In this document: positions 18,395-27,489 of the stretch, one piece after another
Position numbering within the stretch: the stretch's first letter is position 1
Layout of the letters: each line of letters begins with the position of its first letter
Assembly: GCA_905207705.1 (NCBI GenBank)
Contig: CAJLMA010000003.1
Coordinates: 62,001 to 126,000, forward strand
Direction of reading: 5' to 3'
Length of the DNA stretch: 64,000 nt
Origin: an uncultured Prevotellaceae bacterium
Lineage (GTDB): Bacteria > Bacteroidota > Bacteroidia > Bacteroidales > Muribaculaceae
The notes under the pieces: generated by a model
Told to the model about the DNA's origin: nothing
What the model saw: only the letters and a program-made list of their open reading frames with translations
The model's database searches: none
Program-made: the position numbers and the translations under genes

Positions 18395-20440
18395 GTGTTA
18401 CGAAAGATTATTATAATAACTTACATTGTATTGGTTGTCACACTCATTGTGGCAACCATAATCGAACGTGTACAAGGGGCTGCGTTCGTACAAGATTTTC
18501 TGTATAATTCCTTATGGTTTGGTTGCATGTGGGGCATTTTGGCCGTGACGGCCACAGTACTCTTCATGCAGCTTTCCTTTTGGCACCAATTCCCTCGGTT
18601 CATGCTGCATGTTTCAATGCTTGTCATCCTGGCAGGAGCATTGACAACCCACATAAGCGGAGAAAACGGATATTTGCATTTGCGTAACGGGGAATCGGCA
18701 CGACATTTCATTTTGTCGGATAACGGCACTCGGCAAGAAATGCCGTTCGAAATAAAACTCGACAATTTTAAAATAGAATATTATCCCGGGACAGACATGC
18801 CTGCCGACTACATAAGTAATATCACTTGCACTATGAGGGATTCAATGCCGGTCAAAACAATAATATCAATGAACAAAATTTTCACTTGCAATGGATATCG
18901 ATTTTATCAATCATCATTCGACCATGATAAGCAAGGCAGCATCCTGCAGGTCAACTACGATCCTTACGGCACATACATCACCTATGCCGGCTACATAATG
19001 CTCGCCATTTCCATGATTACATTATTGCTCGACCGCAAAAGTGATTTTAGGAAACTGCTTTGCAACCCCTTGCTTAAAAAAAGTCTGCTGGCATTGGCCA
19101 TATTGTTATCAACCATGCAATTACAGGCCGAAGTAAAAACTTTGCCCGTGCTCGACCGTGCCGCAGCCGACAGCCTTGCTTCCAAACAAATAATCTACAA
19201 CGGACGCGTGGCACCGTTCAACACGTTGGCTCGTGATTTTATGCAAAAATTATCGGGTCACGATTCCTATGACAATTTGACACCCGAGCAAGTAATAGGA
19301 GGATGGTTATTGCATCCTGAGATATGGCAGGACGAACCGATAATCTTAATCAAAGACAAGCAATTGCGTGAGAGATTAGGAATCAAAGATGAATATGCGG
19401 CTTTGACCGACCTATTTGACGGCAAGAATTATTTATTGCAGCAATATTGGGACGAACTTGGAAATTCAGAAAAAATGGGGAAAGCCATCAGAGATGTTGA
19501 TGAAAAAGTGGGATTGATTCTTATGCTGCTCAACGGCACATTGATTAAACCAGTTCCCGATGACGGTTCTGTAACGCGATTGCCAGAAGTTAAAATAAAA
19601 GCCGAACTTCTTTACAACAAGCTTCCTTTCGACCGCATCTTGTTCATGACATGTATCTCTCTCGGAATCTTGTCTTTCATGCGAATATTATATGGCACTA
19701 CTCGCCAATCCATTAAAAAACATGCGTTCTTGCAGAAAGTTGACTGTTTTTTCAAAACAGTATTGGTTGCCGCAATGCTGTTCCAACTGTGCAATTATAT
19801 GCTAAGATGGTATATAAGCAATCGCATCCCGTTAAGCAATGGTTACGAAACAATGCAATTTCTCGCATTGTGCACTCTTTTCACAGCAGTCATGCTTTGC
19901 CGCAAGTTTCCATTTGCAATTCCATTTGGCTTTATTCTGGCTGGATTTACATTGCTTGTATCCCATATCGGCAAAATGGATCCTCAGATAACACAACTAA
20001 TGCCTGTACTCGTTTCGCCCTGGTTGAGTACTCATGTATCGGTGATTATGATAGCTTATTGCCTGTTTGCGTTCATCATGCTCGACGGGGTTTTGGCTTT
20101 AATCCTGATGTCACGCAAAAAATGCTCCGAACAAGTGCGCCAACTTACTATTCTCAGCAAGTTGTTGCTATATCCGGCTGTATTCCTGCTAACCGTAGGA
20201 ATATTCCTCGGAGCCGTATGGGCTAATGTATCGTGGGGACGCTACTGGGCTTGGGATCCGAAAGAAGTGTGGGCATTGATAACATTGCTCATATATGCCG
20301 CAGCATTCCACACAAACAGCATAAAGGCATTTGCTCGTCCTCGTTTCTTCCATATTTACATGGTGGGAGCATTCTTGGCTGTATTGATGACCTACTTCGG
20401 TGTAAACTACCTGCTCGGAGGCATGCATAGCTATGCTTGA
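18395..20440 (+). CDS. ccsBA: Fused CcsB-CcsA (ResB-ResC) cytochrome c synthase
   Basis: The 681-residue membrane protein starts with GTG, since no in-frame ATG is near. The N-terminal half is a ResB/CcsB module: three membrane helices, a periplasmic domain (residues 80-195) and a further helix. The C-terminal third is CcsA with the tryptophan-rich haem-handling WWD motif WGRYWAWDPKEVW near 612-624 and histidines in SHIGK, STHVS and AAFHTNS that could ligate haem. A second periplasmic domain with LPVLDRAAADSLASKQI lies between. System II synthases export haem and join it to CXXCH cysteines. The clients are presumably the di-heme and mono-heme lipoproteins upstream. No nrfAH nitrite reductase is present, unlike many Bacteroidetes ccsBA loci. 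Confidence 0.9.
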   Translation: MLRKIIIITYIVLVVTLIVATIIERVQGAAFVQDFLYNSLWFGCMWGILAVTATVLFMQLSFWHQFPRFMLHVSMLVILAGALTTHISGENGYLHLRNGESARHFILSDNGTRQEMPFEIKLDNFKIEYYPGTDMPADYISNITCTMRDSMPVKTIISMNKIFTCNGYRFYQSSFDHDKQGSILQVNYDPYGTYITYAGYIMLAISMITLLLDRKSDFRKLLCNPLLKKSLLALAILLSTMQLQAEVKTLPVLDRAAADSLASKQIIYNGRVAPFNTLARDFMQKLSGHDSYDNLTPEQVIGGWLLHPEIWQDEPIILIKDKQLRERLGIKDEYAALTDLFDGKNYLLQQYWDELGNSEKMGKAIRDVDEKVGLILMLLNGTLIKPVPDDGSVTRLPEVKIKAELLYNKLPFDRILFMTCISLGILSFMRILYGTTRQSIKKHAFLQKVDCFFKTVLVAAMLFQLCNYMLRWYISNRIPLSNGYETMQFLALCTLFTAVMLCRKFPFAIPFGFILAGFTLLVSHIGKMDPQITQLMPVLVSPWLSTHVSVIMIAYCLFAFIMLDGVLALILMSRKKCSEQVRQLTILSKLLLYPAVFLLTVGIFLGAVWANVSWGRYWAWDPKEVWALITLLIYAAAFHTNSIKAFARPRFFHIYMVGAFLAVLMTYFGVNYLLGGMHSYA

Positions 20441-20462
20441 CGGCCTGAAAGCCATTCTCTCA

Positions 20463-21344
20463 TTACACTTTCTCGTAAAATTTCTCCCTATAATGTTTTG
20501 GCGACATGCCCAGATTCTTTTTCACATATTTTCCAAAGAAAGATATGCTTGAAAATTCCAGCTCGTGGGTTATCTCCTTTATCCCTTTCTCGGTTCGCGT
20601 CAACAAGAACTTCACATCCTTTATTACAAAGGATGTAATTATGTCGGATGCCGTCTTTCCACTTATCTCCTTGCACACCGCCGACAAATACTTTGGAGTG
20701 ACATTCAACTCGTTGGCATAATAAGACACCGACCGAGGCCGTGGATACAACGATATGATAATGCGCGTAAATTCGTTGAACAAGCGTTCGGAAGATGAAA
20801 AATTTGGATTCCCCAATTTTACCGACATCCCTATCATGTTCCGTAACTGATACAGCAAAGCCTGCATCAAAGAACTTATTATCTCATTCCCGTAAGACGT
20901 TGGCTTGTCCAAAATACGAGCTTTGATAAAATCGTAATATTGGCACATCAGGCTGGCATCCTTCTTATCTAAATTAATAATAGAAGATTTCTCAAAAAGG
21001 CACAACACATCCCACATATTTCCCGGAGCAAATACCATATTCTTTATATAATCAGGAAGAAAGAATATTCCCAGCAACATGGCATCAGGACTATACTTCA
21101 ATTCAAGAAACACATTTGGATGACAAATAAATATATCATTTTCATTTATTGTTATCGCCTTGTCATTTTCAATTGCCTGTACGCACCCTTTAAGACACAA
21201 TAAAAAACCTATCATCATTATCCGCATTTGGCTGCATTCGGTTATACCTTCGGCTAGAACCAAGTCTCCATTACCATATACAACTACCCTGTCATCCAAT
21301 TTGCTGATTTTTTTTAAAACGTCTCCGGTTAAAATATTTGCCAT
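20463..21344 (-). CDS. AraC-family transcriptional regulator
   Basis: A 293-residue protein from the ATG at 21342-21344; the frame extends 13 codons upstream only through a TTG. The last 95 residues are the AraC double helix-turn-helix (VSYYANELNVTPKYLSAVCK and IKEITHELEFSSISFFGKYV, ending in GMSPKHYRE). The N-terminal 170 residues are a cupin-like sensing domain without recognised ligand residues. It converges on the ccsBA gene with 22 nt between the stop codons. Its targets are unknown; the adjacent cytochrome/porin array is one candidate. Confidence 0.88.
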   Translation of the reverse strand: MANILTGDVLKKISKLDDRVVVYGNGDLVLAEGITECSQMRIMMIGFLLCLKGCVQAIENDKAITINENDIFICHPNVFLELKYSPDAMLLGIFFLPDYIKNMVFAPGNMWDVLCLFEKSSIINLDKKDASLMCQYYDFIKARILDKPTSYGNEIISSLMQALLYQLRNMIGMSVKLGNPNFSSSERLFNEFTRIIISLYPRPRSVSYYANELNVTPKYLSAVCKEISGKTASDIITSFVIKDVKFLLTRTEKGIKEITHELEFSSISFFGKYVKKNLGMSPKHYREKFYEKV

Positions 21345-21475
21345 ACAAAATGCCAATTTACTTTGGGTGACAAAATAACTCAATATTTTTCATTTAAATG
21401 TGATTGTTTTTTCCCAATTAATGTAACTATTTTCTTCTATACACGACCTTTAATCGACAATACGGCCATAATTGG

Positions 21476-21515
21476 CAATAAAAAGCGAGTTCGGAACTCG
21501 TTCATAGCTCCGAAC
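21476..21515 (-). terminator. Terminator after the suf operon
   Basis: On the minus strand GTTCGGA (21509-21515) pairs with TCCGAAC (21489-21495), followed by a short T-run at 21480-21484. This fits an intrinsic terminator 30 nt after the sufS stop. Confidence 0.6.
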
Positions 21516-21544
21516 CCACCTGCCAAGTTATGTGCATGATATAT

Positions 21545-22768
21545 TTATTTCTTACGGAACATTTCAGTCACTTTAGTCACGGCCTTGACAAATGCGTCGA
21601 CTTCTTCCATTGTGTTATACATGGCAAATGAAGCCCTCACAGTACCTTCTATACCCAATGATGTCATGAGCGGCTGTGCGCAATGATGCCCCGTGCGCAC
21701 GGCTACGCCGAATTTATCAAGCAGCATTCCCATATCGTAATGATGGATGCCATCCACAAGAAATGAAATGACGGCATCCTTGCTGCTTGAATTGCCATAT
21801 ATTTTCATACCTTGAATCTCATTCAACCCATTGGTAGCAGCCACCAAAAGCTCGTGTTCATGAGCCGCCATGTTGTCGAGACCTATTGAATTTACATAAT
21901 CAAGTGCGCGTCCCAATGCCACGATTCCCACAAAATCGGGCGTTCCTGCCTCAAATTTAAATGGCAATTCGGCAAAAGTCGTCTTTTCGAAAGAAACATG
22001 CCCTATCATCTCGCCTCCTCCTTGATATGGAGAAAGGCTTTCAAGCATCCTTCGCTTGCCATAAAGCACTCCTACACCCGTCGGGCCGTAAACCTTATGA
22101 GCCGAAAAGGCATAAAAATCGGCATCTATGTCGGCGACATCCACTTGATGATGAGCTACGGCCTGAGCACCATCCACAAGGACAGGCACACCGTGCTTGT
22201 GTGCTATTTCCACCATCTTCTTTACTGGATTTACGGTGCCAAGCACATTTGAAACATGCGTCAAAGCCACGAAGCGAGTATTGTCGGTAAACATGTCTTC
22301 ATAGGCATCAAGCATCACGTCTCCGTTCGCGTCTATCGGTACTACACGCAATATGATGCGCTTGGTGCGTTGAAGCAATTGCCAGGGGACGATATTGGAA
22401 TGATGCTCCATGACGGTCAAGATTATTTCGTCACCGTTGCACAAAGTCTCTCCAAAAGAAGAAGCGACAAGATTTATGCTTTCGGTCGTTCCTCGCGTAA
22501 ATACGATTTCCTCGGTAGAACCGGCATTTATGAACTGACGCACCTTCTCGCGAGCTTGCTCCATCATGTCGGTAGCTTCCTGCGACAATGAATGCACGCC
22601 ACGGTGCACATTGGCCTTGTGCAAGCAATACATGTCGGTTATGCAATCGACCACGCAGCGTGGTGTCTGCGATGTGGCGGCATTGTCGAGATACACAAGC
22701 GGCATCCCCGACATGTCTCGTTTCAATATTGGGAATTCCTCCCTTATCTTATTTATATCGAGTGACAT
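21545..22768 (-). CDS. sufS: Cysteine desulfurase SufS
   Basis: The 407-residue protein is a class V aminotransferase-fold desulfurase of group II. Visible are YLDNAATSQTP, HRGVHSLS, the PLP-lysine region FSAHKVYGPTGVG, and GHHCAQP with the active-site cysteine that takes the persulfide. It supplies sulfur from cysteine to the SufBCD scaffold. No sufE or sufU gene lies nearby, so the persulfide acceptor must be encoded elsewhere. It is the last gene of cvpA-sufB-sufC-sufD-sufS and starts 9 nt after sufD. Confidence 0.95.
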   Translation of the reverse strand: MSLDINKIREEFPILKRDMSGMPLVYLDNAATSQTPRCVVDCITDMYCLHKANVHRGVHSLSQEATDMMEQAREKVRQFINAGSTEEIVFTRGTTESINLVASSFGETLCNGDEIILTVMEHHSNIVPWQLLQRTKRIILRVVPIDANGDVMLDAYEDMFTDNTRFVALTHVSNVLGTVNPVKKMVEIAHKHGVPVLVDGAQAVAHHQVDVADIDADFYAFSAHKVYGPTGVGVLYGKRRMLESLSPYQGGGEMIGHVSFEKTTFAELPFKFEAGTPDFVGIVALGRALDYVNSIGLDNMAAHEHELLVAATNGLNEIQGMKIYGNSSSKDAVISFLVDGIHHYDMGMLLDKFGVAVRTGHHCAQPLMTSLGIEGTVRASFAMYNTMEEVDAFVKAVTKVTEMFRKK

Positions 22769-22777
22769 AATAATGTT

Positions 22778-24160
22778 TTAATTTTTCCGTTTTTCAATGC
22801 TCTTCATCTTGCCGTGGCAAGAAGCACCTTGACAATTGCGGCATTGTGCCAAAGCTCCGGCAAAACGCTTCTCGACAAGATGACGAAGACGGTCCTTCAA
22901 TGCTTCAAGACGAATGCCGTCTATGACATCGCTCATGAACGCCTGCATCAATAACGTGCGAGCCTCTTGGCAGGAAATGCCGCGAGCCTGCATGTAGAAC
23001 AAAGCGTCTTGGTCAAGCTGTCCCACCGTCGCGCCGTGGCTGCAATTCACATCGTCGGTGTAAATCTCAAGCTGCGGCTTGGTGTGCATCCTTGCCGACT
23101 CGGCGCATATATTACGATTGCTTTGGTATGCCTGTGTCTTTTGTGCACCTTGCGCCACGAGAATCTTTCCGGTAAATGCACCTCGAGCCTCATCTTCAAG
23201 CACATACTTAAACAGCTCGTCGCTATGGCAATACCCTGCATTGTGTGATATGTGAGTATGGTTGTCAACATGCTGGCGGCCATCGGCTATAGCCATGCCC
23301 AATAGACGAGTCTCGACATGTTCACCGTTTATGTCTATCCGATAATTGTTGCGAGTGAACCCGTTTGTCAACGTCATCCCGTTGACGAGAACATTAGATC
23401 CTGCCTCTTGGCGCATCCACATCGAAGAAACTCTGGAGGTATCGGCACTTGACTCTTCAAGATCGTAATAGTCAAATACTCCGTTCTCACCCACATGCAC
23501 TTCCAATACCTGTGAGTTAAGGAATTTCACTCCCGGAGTCTGGGTATGGTCACAAACGAGCAACCGTGCTTGTGCGCCTTTCTCGATGATTATCAACATG
23601 CGCCTGTTCACCATAAGAGGAGACTCGGCTCTCAACAGATTAACGACCTGTATTGGACGCTCCACAACGACTCCGGCCGGAACATATAAAAACAGCCCGT
23701 CCTGTGCAAGCAGCGTGTTAAGAGCTACCTGTGCATCTTCCATCGGAGCTATTTTTGCGTAATATTTTTCAATTACATCCTTATGTGTCTCCCCTGCTTC
23801 CTTTAGAGATTTGACGACCACGCCCGACGGCAGTGCAGGCCAGACGATATTTTCGTTGTAATATGTGTCGTTGAAGAAGTAAAACAGGCTCGTGCTCATA
23901 TTAGGCACATCGCAACGAAACGGCTCGTCGATGTCCACATTCGTTGCCGACAGGCGGTTAATGTTCAAGCCGTAGTCGGGAGCAAATACCTCTTCAAGGT
24001 TGCTTATTTCATAATTTTCATCTCCGCGAGACGGCAACTTGGCCATGCGCAACTGTTCAAGCGCGGCATGTCTTGCGGCATTCATTACAACAGTCGAGCC
24101 GGCATCTACCAAGCTACTGTAACTTTCGTATAAATCTATATATTGTTGGATAGATGACAT
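22778..24160 (-). CDS. sufD: Fe-S assembly protein SufD
   Basis: The 460-residue protein has the beta-helix SufD core with VPAGVVVERPIQVVN, HTHISHNAGYCHSDELFKYV, the cluster-assembly motif FTGKILVAQGAQKTQAYQ with NCSHGATVGQLDQDALFYM, and a C-terminal RGISCQEARTLLMQAF. SufD pairs with SufB on the SufC ATPase dimer to build Fe-S clusters. The extreme C-terminus has a cysteine/histidine-rich tail, CRNCQGASCHGK, not usual in enterobacterial SufD. It follows sufC by 33 nt. Confidence 0.93.
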   Translation of the reverse strand: MSSIQQYIDLYESYSSLVDAGSTVVMNAARHAALEQLRMAKLPSRGDENYEISNLEEVFAPDYGLNINRLSATNVDIDEPFRCDVPNMSTSLFYFFNDTYYNENIVWPALPSGVVVKSLKEAGETHKDVIEKYYAKIAPMEDAQVALNTLLAQDGLFLYVPAGVVVERPIQVVNLLRAESPLMVNRRMLIIIEKGAQARLLVCDHTQTPGVKFLNSQVLEVHVGENGVFDYYDLEESSADTSRVSSMWMRQEAGSNVLVNGMTLTNGFTRNNYRIDINGEHVETRLLGMAIADGRQHVDNHTHISHNAGYCHSDELFKYVLEDEARGAFTGKILVAQGAQKTQAYQSNRNICAESARMHTKPQLEIYTDDVNCSHGATVGQLDQDALFYMQARGISCQEARTLLMQAFMSDVIDGIRLEALKDRLRHLVEKRFAGALAQCRNCQGASCHGKMKSIEKRKN

Positions 24161-24193
24161 ATTATTGCATTTAAATTACCATTTCGCAAAGCG

Positions 24194-24958
24194 TCACTCT
24201 CCCCGCATATTGTCAAATTCCTGCTTTATCCAGTCGTATCCTTTTTCCTCAAGCACTAATGCCAATTCCGGCCCTGCTGTCTTGACGATGCGACCTTTGT
24301 ACAGCACATGTACGAAATCGGGCTTGATATAATCAAGCAAACGCTGATAATGTGTTATGACAATTGTCGCGTTATCGGCTGTCTTGAGCTTGTTGACACC
24401 ACCTGCCACAGTGCGCAACGCATCGATGTCAAGGCCGCTGTCGGTCTCGTCGAGTATCGACAACTTTGGCTCAAGCATGGCCATCTGGAATATTTCATTG
24501 CGTTTCTTTTCTCCGCCTGAAAAGCCTTCGTTCACCGAACGCGAAGCCAGCTTGTTGTCCAATTCCACGATGGCACGCTTCTCGCGCATCAACTTCAAGA
24601 AATCGCTCGCGCTCAACGGTTCCATTCCGTAATATTTGCGTTTCTCGTTAATGGCGGCACGCATGAAATTCACCATCGACACCCCGGGGATTTCCACCGG
24701 ATATTGGAAACTCAAAAACACGCCTTCGTGAGAACGGTCTTCGGGCGACATAGCGAGCAAGTCCTTGCCATTGAAAACAACGCTTCCACCTGTCACCGTG
24801 AATGCCGGATTTCCGGCAAGAACCGAGGCCAAAGTGCTCTTTCCTGACCCGTTAGGTCCCATGATGGCATGTACTTCGCCTGCATTGACTTGGAGATTAA
24901 TACCTTTTAATATCTCCTTTCCTTCTATATTAGCGTGTAAATCTTTTATCGTTAACAT
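24194..24958 (-). CDS. sufC: Fe-S assembly ATPase SufC
   Basis: A 254-residue ABC ATPase: Walker A GPNGSGKST, the SufC-specific LSFQYPVEIPGVS, the signature FSGGEKKRNEI, Walker B LSILDETDSGLD and the switch VITHYQRLL. It powers the SufBCD complex, is soluble and has no transmembrane partner. It lies between sufB and sufD. Confidence 0.95.
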   Translation of the reverse strand: MLTIKDLHANIEGKEILKGINLQVNAGEVHAIMGPNGSGKSTLASVLAGNPAFTVTGGSVVFNGKDLLAMSPEDRSHEGVFLSFQYPVEIPGVSMVNFMRAAINEKRKYYGMEPLSASDFLKLMREKRAIVELDNKLASRSVNEGFSGGEKKRNEIFQMAMLEPKLSILDETDSGLDIDALRTVAGGVNKLKTADNATIVITHYQRLLDYIKPDFVHVLYKGRIVKTAGPELALVLEEKGYDWIKQEFDNMRGE

Positions 24959-24993
24959 ATCTCTTCTCTACTTGCTTTTCTTATTCTTAATGA

Positions 24994-26457
24994 TTATCCT
25001 ATGCTGCCTTCGAGCGACACTTGCAACAGTTTTTGAGCCTCGACGGCAAATTCCATCGGCAACTTTGCCACTACCTCTTTTGCGTATCCGTTCACGATGA
25101 GTCCTATCGCATCTTCGGTCGAGATTCCGCGCTGGTTGCAATAGAAAATCTGCTCTTCGTTTATCTTTGAGGTCGTAGCTTCATGTTCCACTACCGAAGA
25201 ATCATTATTTATGTCAATATAAGGGAATGTGTGCGCACCGCTTGTCGAGCTCAGCAACAAGCTGTCGCATTGGGTATAATTACGGCTGTTCTCGGCTTTT
25301 GGAGCAACCCTTACCAATCCTCTATAACTGTTTTGGCTGTAGCCTGCCGATATGCCCTTCGACACGATGGTGCTGCGTGTGTTCTTGCCAAGGTGTATCA
25401 TTTTGGTACCGGTGTCGGCCTGCTGATAATTGTTGGTCAATGCAACCGAATAGAATTCGCCCACCGAATTGTCGCCGGCAAGCACGCAACTTGGATATTT
25501 CCAAGTTATGGCCGAGCCTGTTTCCACCTGCGTCCACGACAGTTTTGAGAAATCGCCACGGCAAAGTCCGCGCTTGGTCACGAAATTATAAATGCCACCC
25601 TTGCCGTTTTTATCTCCCGGATACCAGTTTTGAACGGTTGAATACTTCACCGAGGCTCTCTCCTCGACCACAATCTCGACAATTGCCGCATGAAGCTGGT
25701 TGTTGTCGCGCATGGGAGCAGTACACCCTTCAAGATAGGAGACATAGGAATCATCATCGGCCACAATCAGCGTGCGCTCAAATTGGCCGGTGTCGGCTGC
25801 GTTTATTCTGAAATACGTTGACAATTCCATCGGGCATCGCACTCCTTTCGGTATGTAAACAAACGAACCGTCCGAAAACACAGCCGAATTCAATGCTGCA
25901 TAGAAATTATCGGTATATGGCACCACGCTGCCGAGATATTTTTTCACAAGGTCGGGATAATCTCTCACCGCCTCGCTTATGGAACAGAATATGACCCCAA
26001 GTTCGGCAAGGCGTTCCTTGTAAGTCGTTTTAACGCTTACGCTGTCCATAACCGCATCCACGGCAATACCCGACAAGCGCATCTGCTCTTCAAGGGAAAT
26101 GCCCAGTTTGTCGAATGTCTTGCGCAATTCAGGATCAACCTCGTCCATGCTTTTCGGACCCTCCTTTTTCTTCGGAGCGGCATAGTAACTTATGTCCTGG
26201 AAGTCTATCTCGGGAATATTGAGATGAGCCCAGTGTGGCACTTCAAGCGTAAGCCAGTGGCGATAGGCTTTCAGCCTGAAATCGAGCAGCCATTCAGGTT
26301 CACCTTTGACTTGCGAAATATATCTTACCACATCCTCATTCAACCCTTTCGGGATGACATGCGTGTCTATATCGGTCACAAAACCGTATTTGTAATCGCC
26401 ACTTGCGGCTTCGTCCAATATAGTCTTATCATTTATGTTTTTATCTGTCAATTCCAT
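24994..26457 (-). CDS. sufB: Fe-S cluster scaffold SufB
   Basis: From the ATG at 26455-26457 the protein has 487 residues, the usual SufB length; the frame extends 16 codons further and would overlap cvpA. Typical segments are YFRINAADTGQFERTLIVAD, EGCTAPMRDNNQLHAAIVEI, NWYPGDKNGKGGIYNFVTKR and CDSLLLSSTSGAHTFPYI, ending in EHEATTSKINEEQIFYCNQR. SufB carries the nascent cluster on the SufBC2D complex. Confidence 0.95.
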   Translation of the reverse strand: MELTDKNINDKTILDEAASGDYKYGFVTDIDTHVIPKGLNEDVVRYISQVKGEPEWLLDFRLKAYRHWLTLEVPHWAHLNIPEIDFQDISYYAAPKKKEGPKSMDEVDPELRKTFDKLGISLEEQMRLSGIAVDAVMDSVSVKTTYKERLAELGVIFCSISEAVRDYPDLVKKYLGSVVPYTDNFYAALNSAVFSDGSFVYIPKGVRCPMELSTYFRINAADTGQFERTLIVADDDSYVSYLEGCTAPMRDNNQLHAAIVEIVVEERASVKYSTVQNWYPGDKNGKGGIYNFVTKRGLCRGDFSKLSWTQVETGSAITWKYPSCVLAGDNSVGEFYSVALTNNYQQADTGTKMIHLGKNTRSTIVSKGISAGYSQNSYRGLVRVAPKAENSRNYTQCDSLLLSSTSGAHTFPYIDINNDSSVVEHEATTSKINEEQIFYCNQRGISTEDAIGLIVNGYAKEVVAKLPMEFAVEAQKLLQVSLEGSIG

Positions 26458-26505
26458 TTTGATTACAATTTTTACCTGCCTTCGCACTATGCGTCCAAGC
26501 AGCAA

Positions 26506-27036
26506 TCACTTGCCTAAATTACTCTCAAGAACCGATTTCAGCGACCCGTCCACCCCAAACAAACTCGGAGCGAGCTGCATCGTAAGTTCAAACGGCACAT
26601 TATCCAAAGCATGCCTCTTGCCGAACATTTCATTCTCCGAATCAAACAAATACCATATATTTAGCGCTATGCTCAACAGCAACAGATACTTGAAAACACA
26701 GAAAAAAGCCCCAAGGGCGTTATCGATGATTCCAAGATGCAGCGAATGCACTGCCGACTTGAACATGGCTCCTATTACCTTTATGCCTAAAAACACCAGC
26801 AAAAACAGCACAATACAAGCAATGGCACTTGGCGTATATTCGGGAGCAGGCCAGCCGGACGCTTCAGGCACTACCTTCATAAGCACCTCCGTCGCCCAAT
26901 CACCCCACAGGTTGCAAGCAATCAAGCCGAGTATGAGGCCGCACAAAGTACTAATTTGGCTCACAAGCCCTTTGATATAGCCAAGGACCAAACCGGCCAC
27001 GACTATCAACAATATTATCCAATCAATTATCTCCAC
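26506..27036 (-). CDS. CvpA-family membrane protein
   Basis: A 176-residue protein with four hydrophobic helices in the CvpA arrangement (IIDWIILLIVVAGLVLGYIK, LCGLILGLIACNLWG, SAIACIVLFLLVFLG, NALGAFFCVFKYLLLLSIA). CvpA proteins affect envelope stress and colicin V export; the mechanism is unknown. It starts with GTG. It immediately precedes sufB, and with the promoter at 27062 it would head the suf transcript. Confidence 0.8.
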   Translation of the reverse strand: MEIIDWIILLIVVAGLVLGYIKGLVSQISTLCGLILGLIACNLWGDWATEVLMKVVPEASGWPAPEYTPSAIACIVLFLLVFLGIKVIGAMFKSAVHSLHLGIIDNALGAFFCVFKYLLLLSIALNIWYLFDSENEMFGKRHALDNVPFELTMQLAPSLFGVDGSLKSVLESNLGK

Positions 27037-27043
27037 AAGATTC

Positions 27044-27275
27044 TCAAATTCTTATATTTTGCAAAGTTAGTGAAAGTTGAGGGCAATGAGAAAAAATGAG
27101 CAATCTTATTTTTCCCATTGCCATAACCATGCCCTTCACCTTCTTGATAGTGGAGGTGTCCGAGAAATTGATACCGTAACGGTTTTCTTCGGCTTCTGCC
27201 GATTGTTCCTTGTTGTTCCCACAGGAAACCAGCAATCCGATGAAAAGGGCTATAACTGCAAAAAAGATGTCTCAT
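27044..27275 (-). pseudogene. Small lipoprotein gene split by a frameshift in a T6 run
   Basis: ATG at 27273-27275 starts MRHLF, but after a run of six T (27260-27265, A on the plus strand) the continuation lies in another frame: FAVIALFIGLLVSCGNNKEQ, a perfect lipoprotein signal and lipobox, with no start codon of its own. One T fewer would give a 76-residue lipoprotein with an intact signal peptide. A -7 element TACCTTTG (27306-27313) precedes the ATG by 30 nt, so the gene looks genuine. The C-terminal third runs over the cvpA promoter. The cause could be mutation, phase variation in the homopolymer, transcript slippage or a sequencing error. The protein family is not recognised. Confidence 0.6.
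27062..27101 (-). repeat. Promoter repeat copy P1 (before cvpA)
   Basis: The minus strand reads GCTCA, then ATTGC, CTCAACTTTCACTAACTTTG. It aligns without gaps over about 40 bp to copy P5 before the LytS gene. It ends in the -7 element TAACTTTG (27062-27069), 25 nt before the cvpA GTG. Confidence 0.6.
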
Positions 27276-27365
27276 AATATTTCCTAATTTATTATTTCGT
27301 GTGTACAAAGGTACGCTTCATCATCATCCATACACAGATTACGGATTAAAACACCAATATCGGCG

Positions 27366-27405
27366 AAAAAGCCCCGGTGGATCGAGGTTACAATCCACCG
27401 GGGCT
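27366..27405 (-). terminator. Strong terminator after the LRR gene
   Basis: A 13-bp perfect GC-rich stem (27370-27382 with 27393-27405) and a 10-nt loop, followed on the minus strand by TTTTT (27366-27370). It lies about 85 nt after the LRR stop. A second hairpin, CGAGAAAT/ATTTCTCG (27448-27469), stands between. Confidence 0.8.
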
Positions 27406-27489
27406 TCTCCGCAATTTTTCAAGGCATCACGCCTTGTTGCTCATTGGCGAGAAATAAGTCAATTTCTCGTCGGGTCCATGTTCGCGAGT

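Noticed and set aside
27027..27308. 93-codon frame starting MYTRNNKLGN
   Set aside because: Only its first codons match the lipoprotein start; the rest is out of frame with the evident signal peptide and lipobox.
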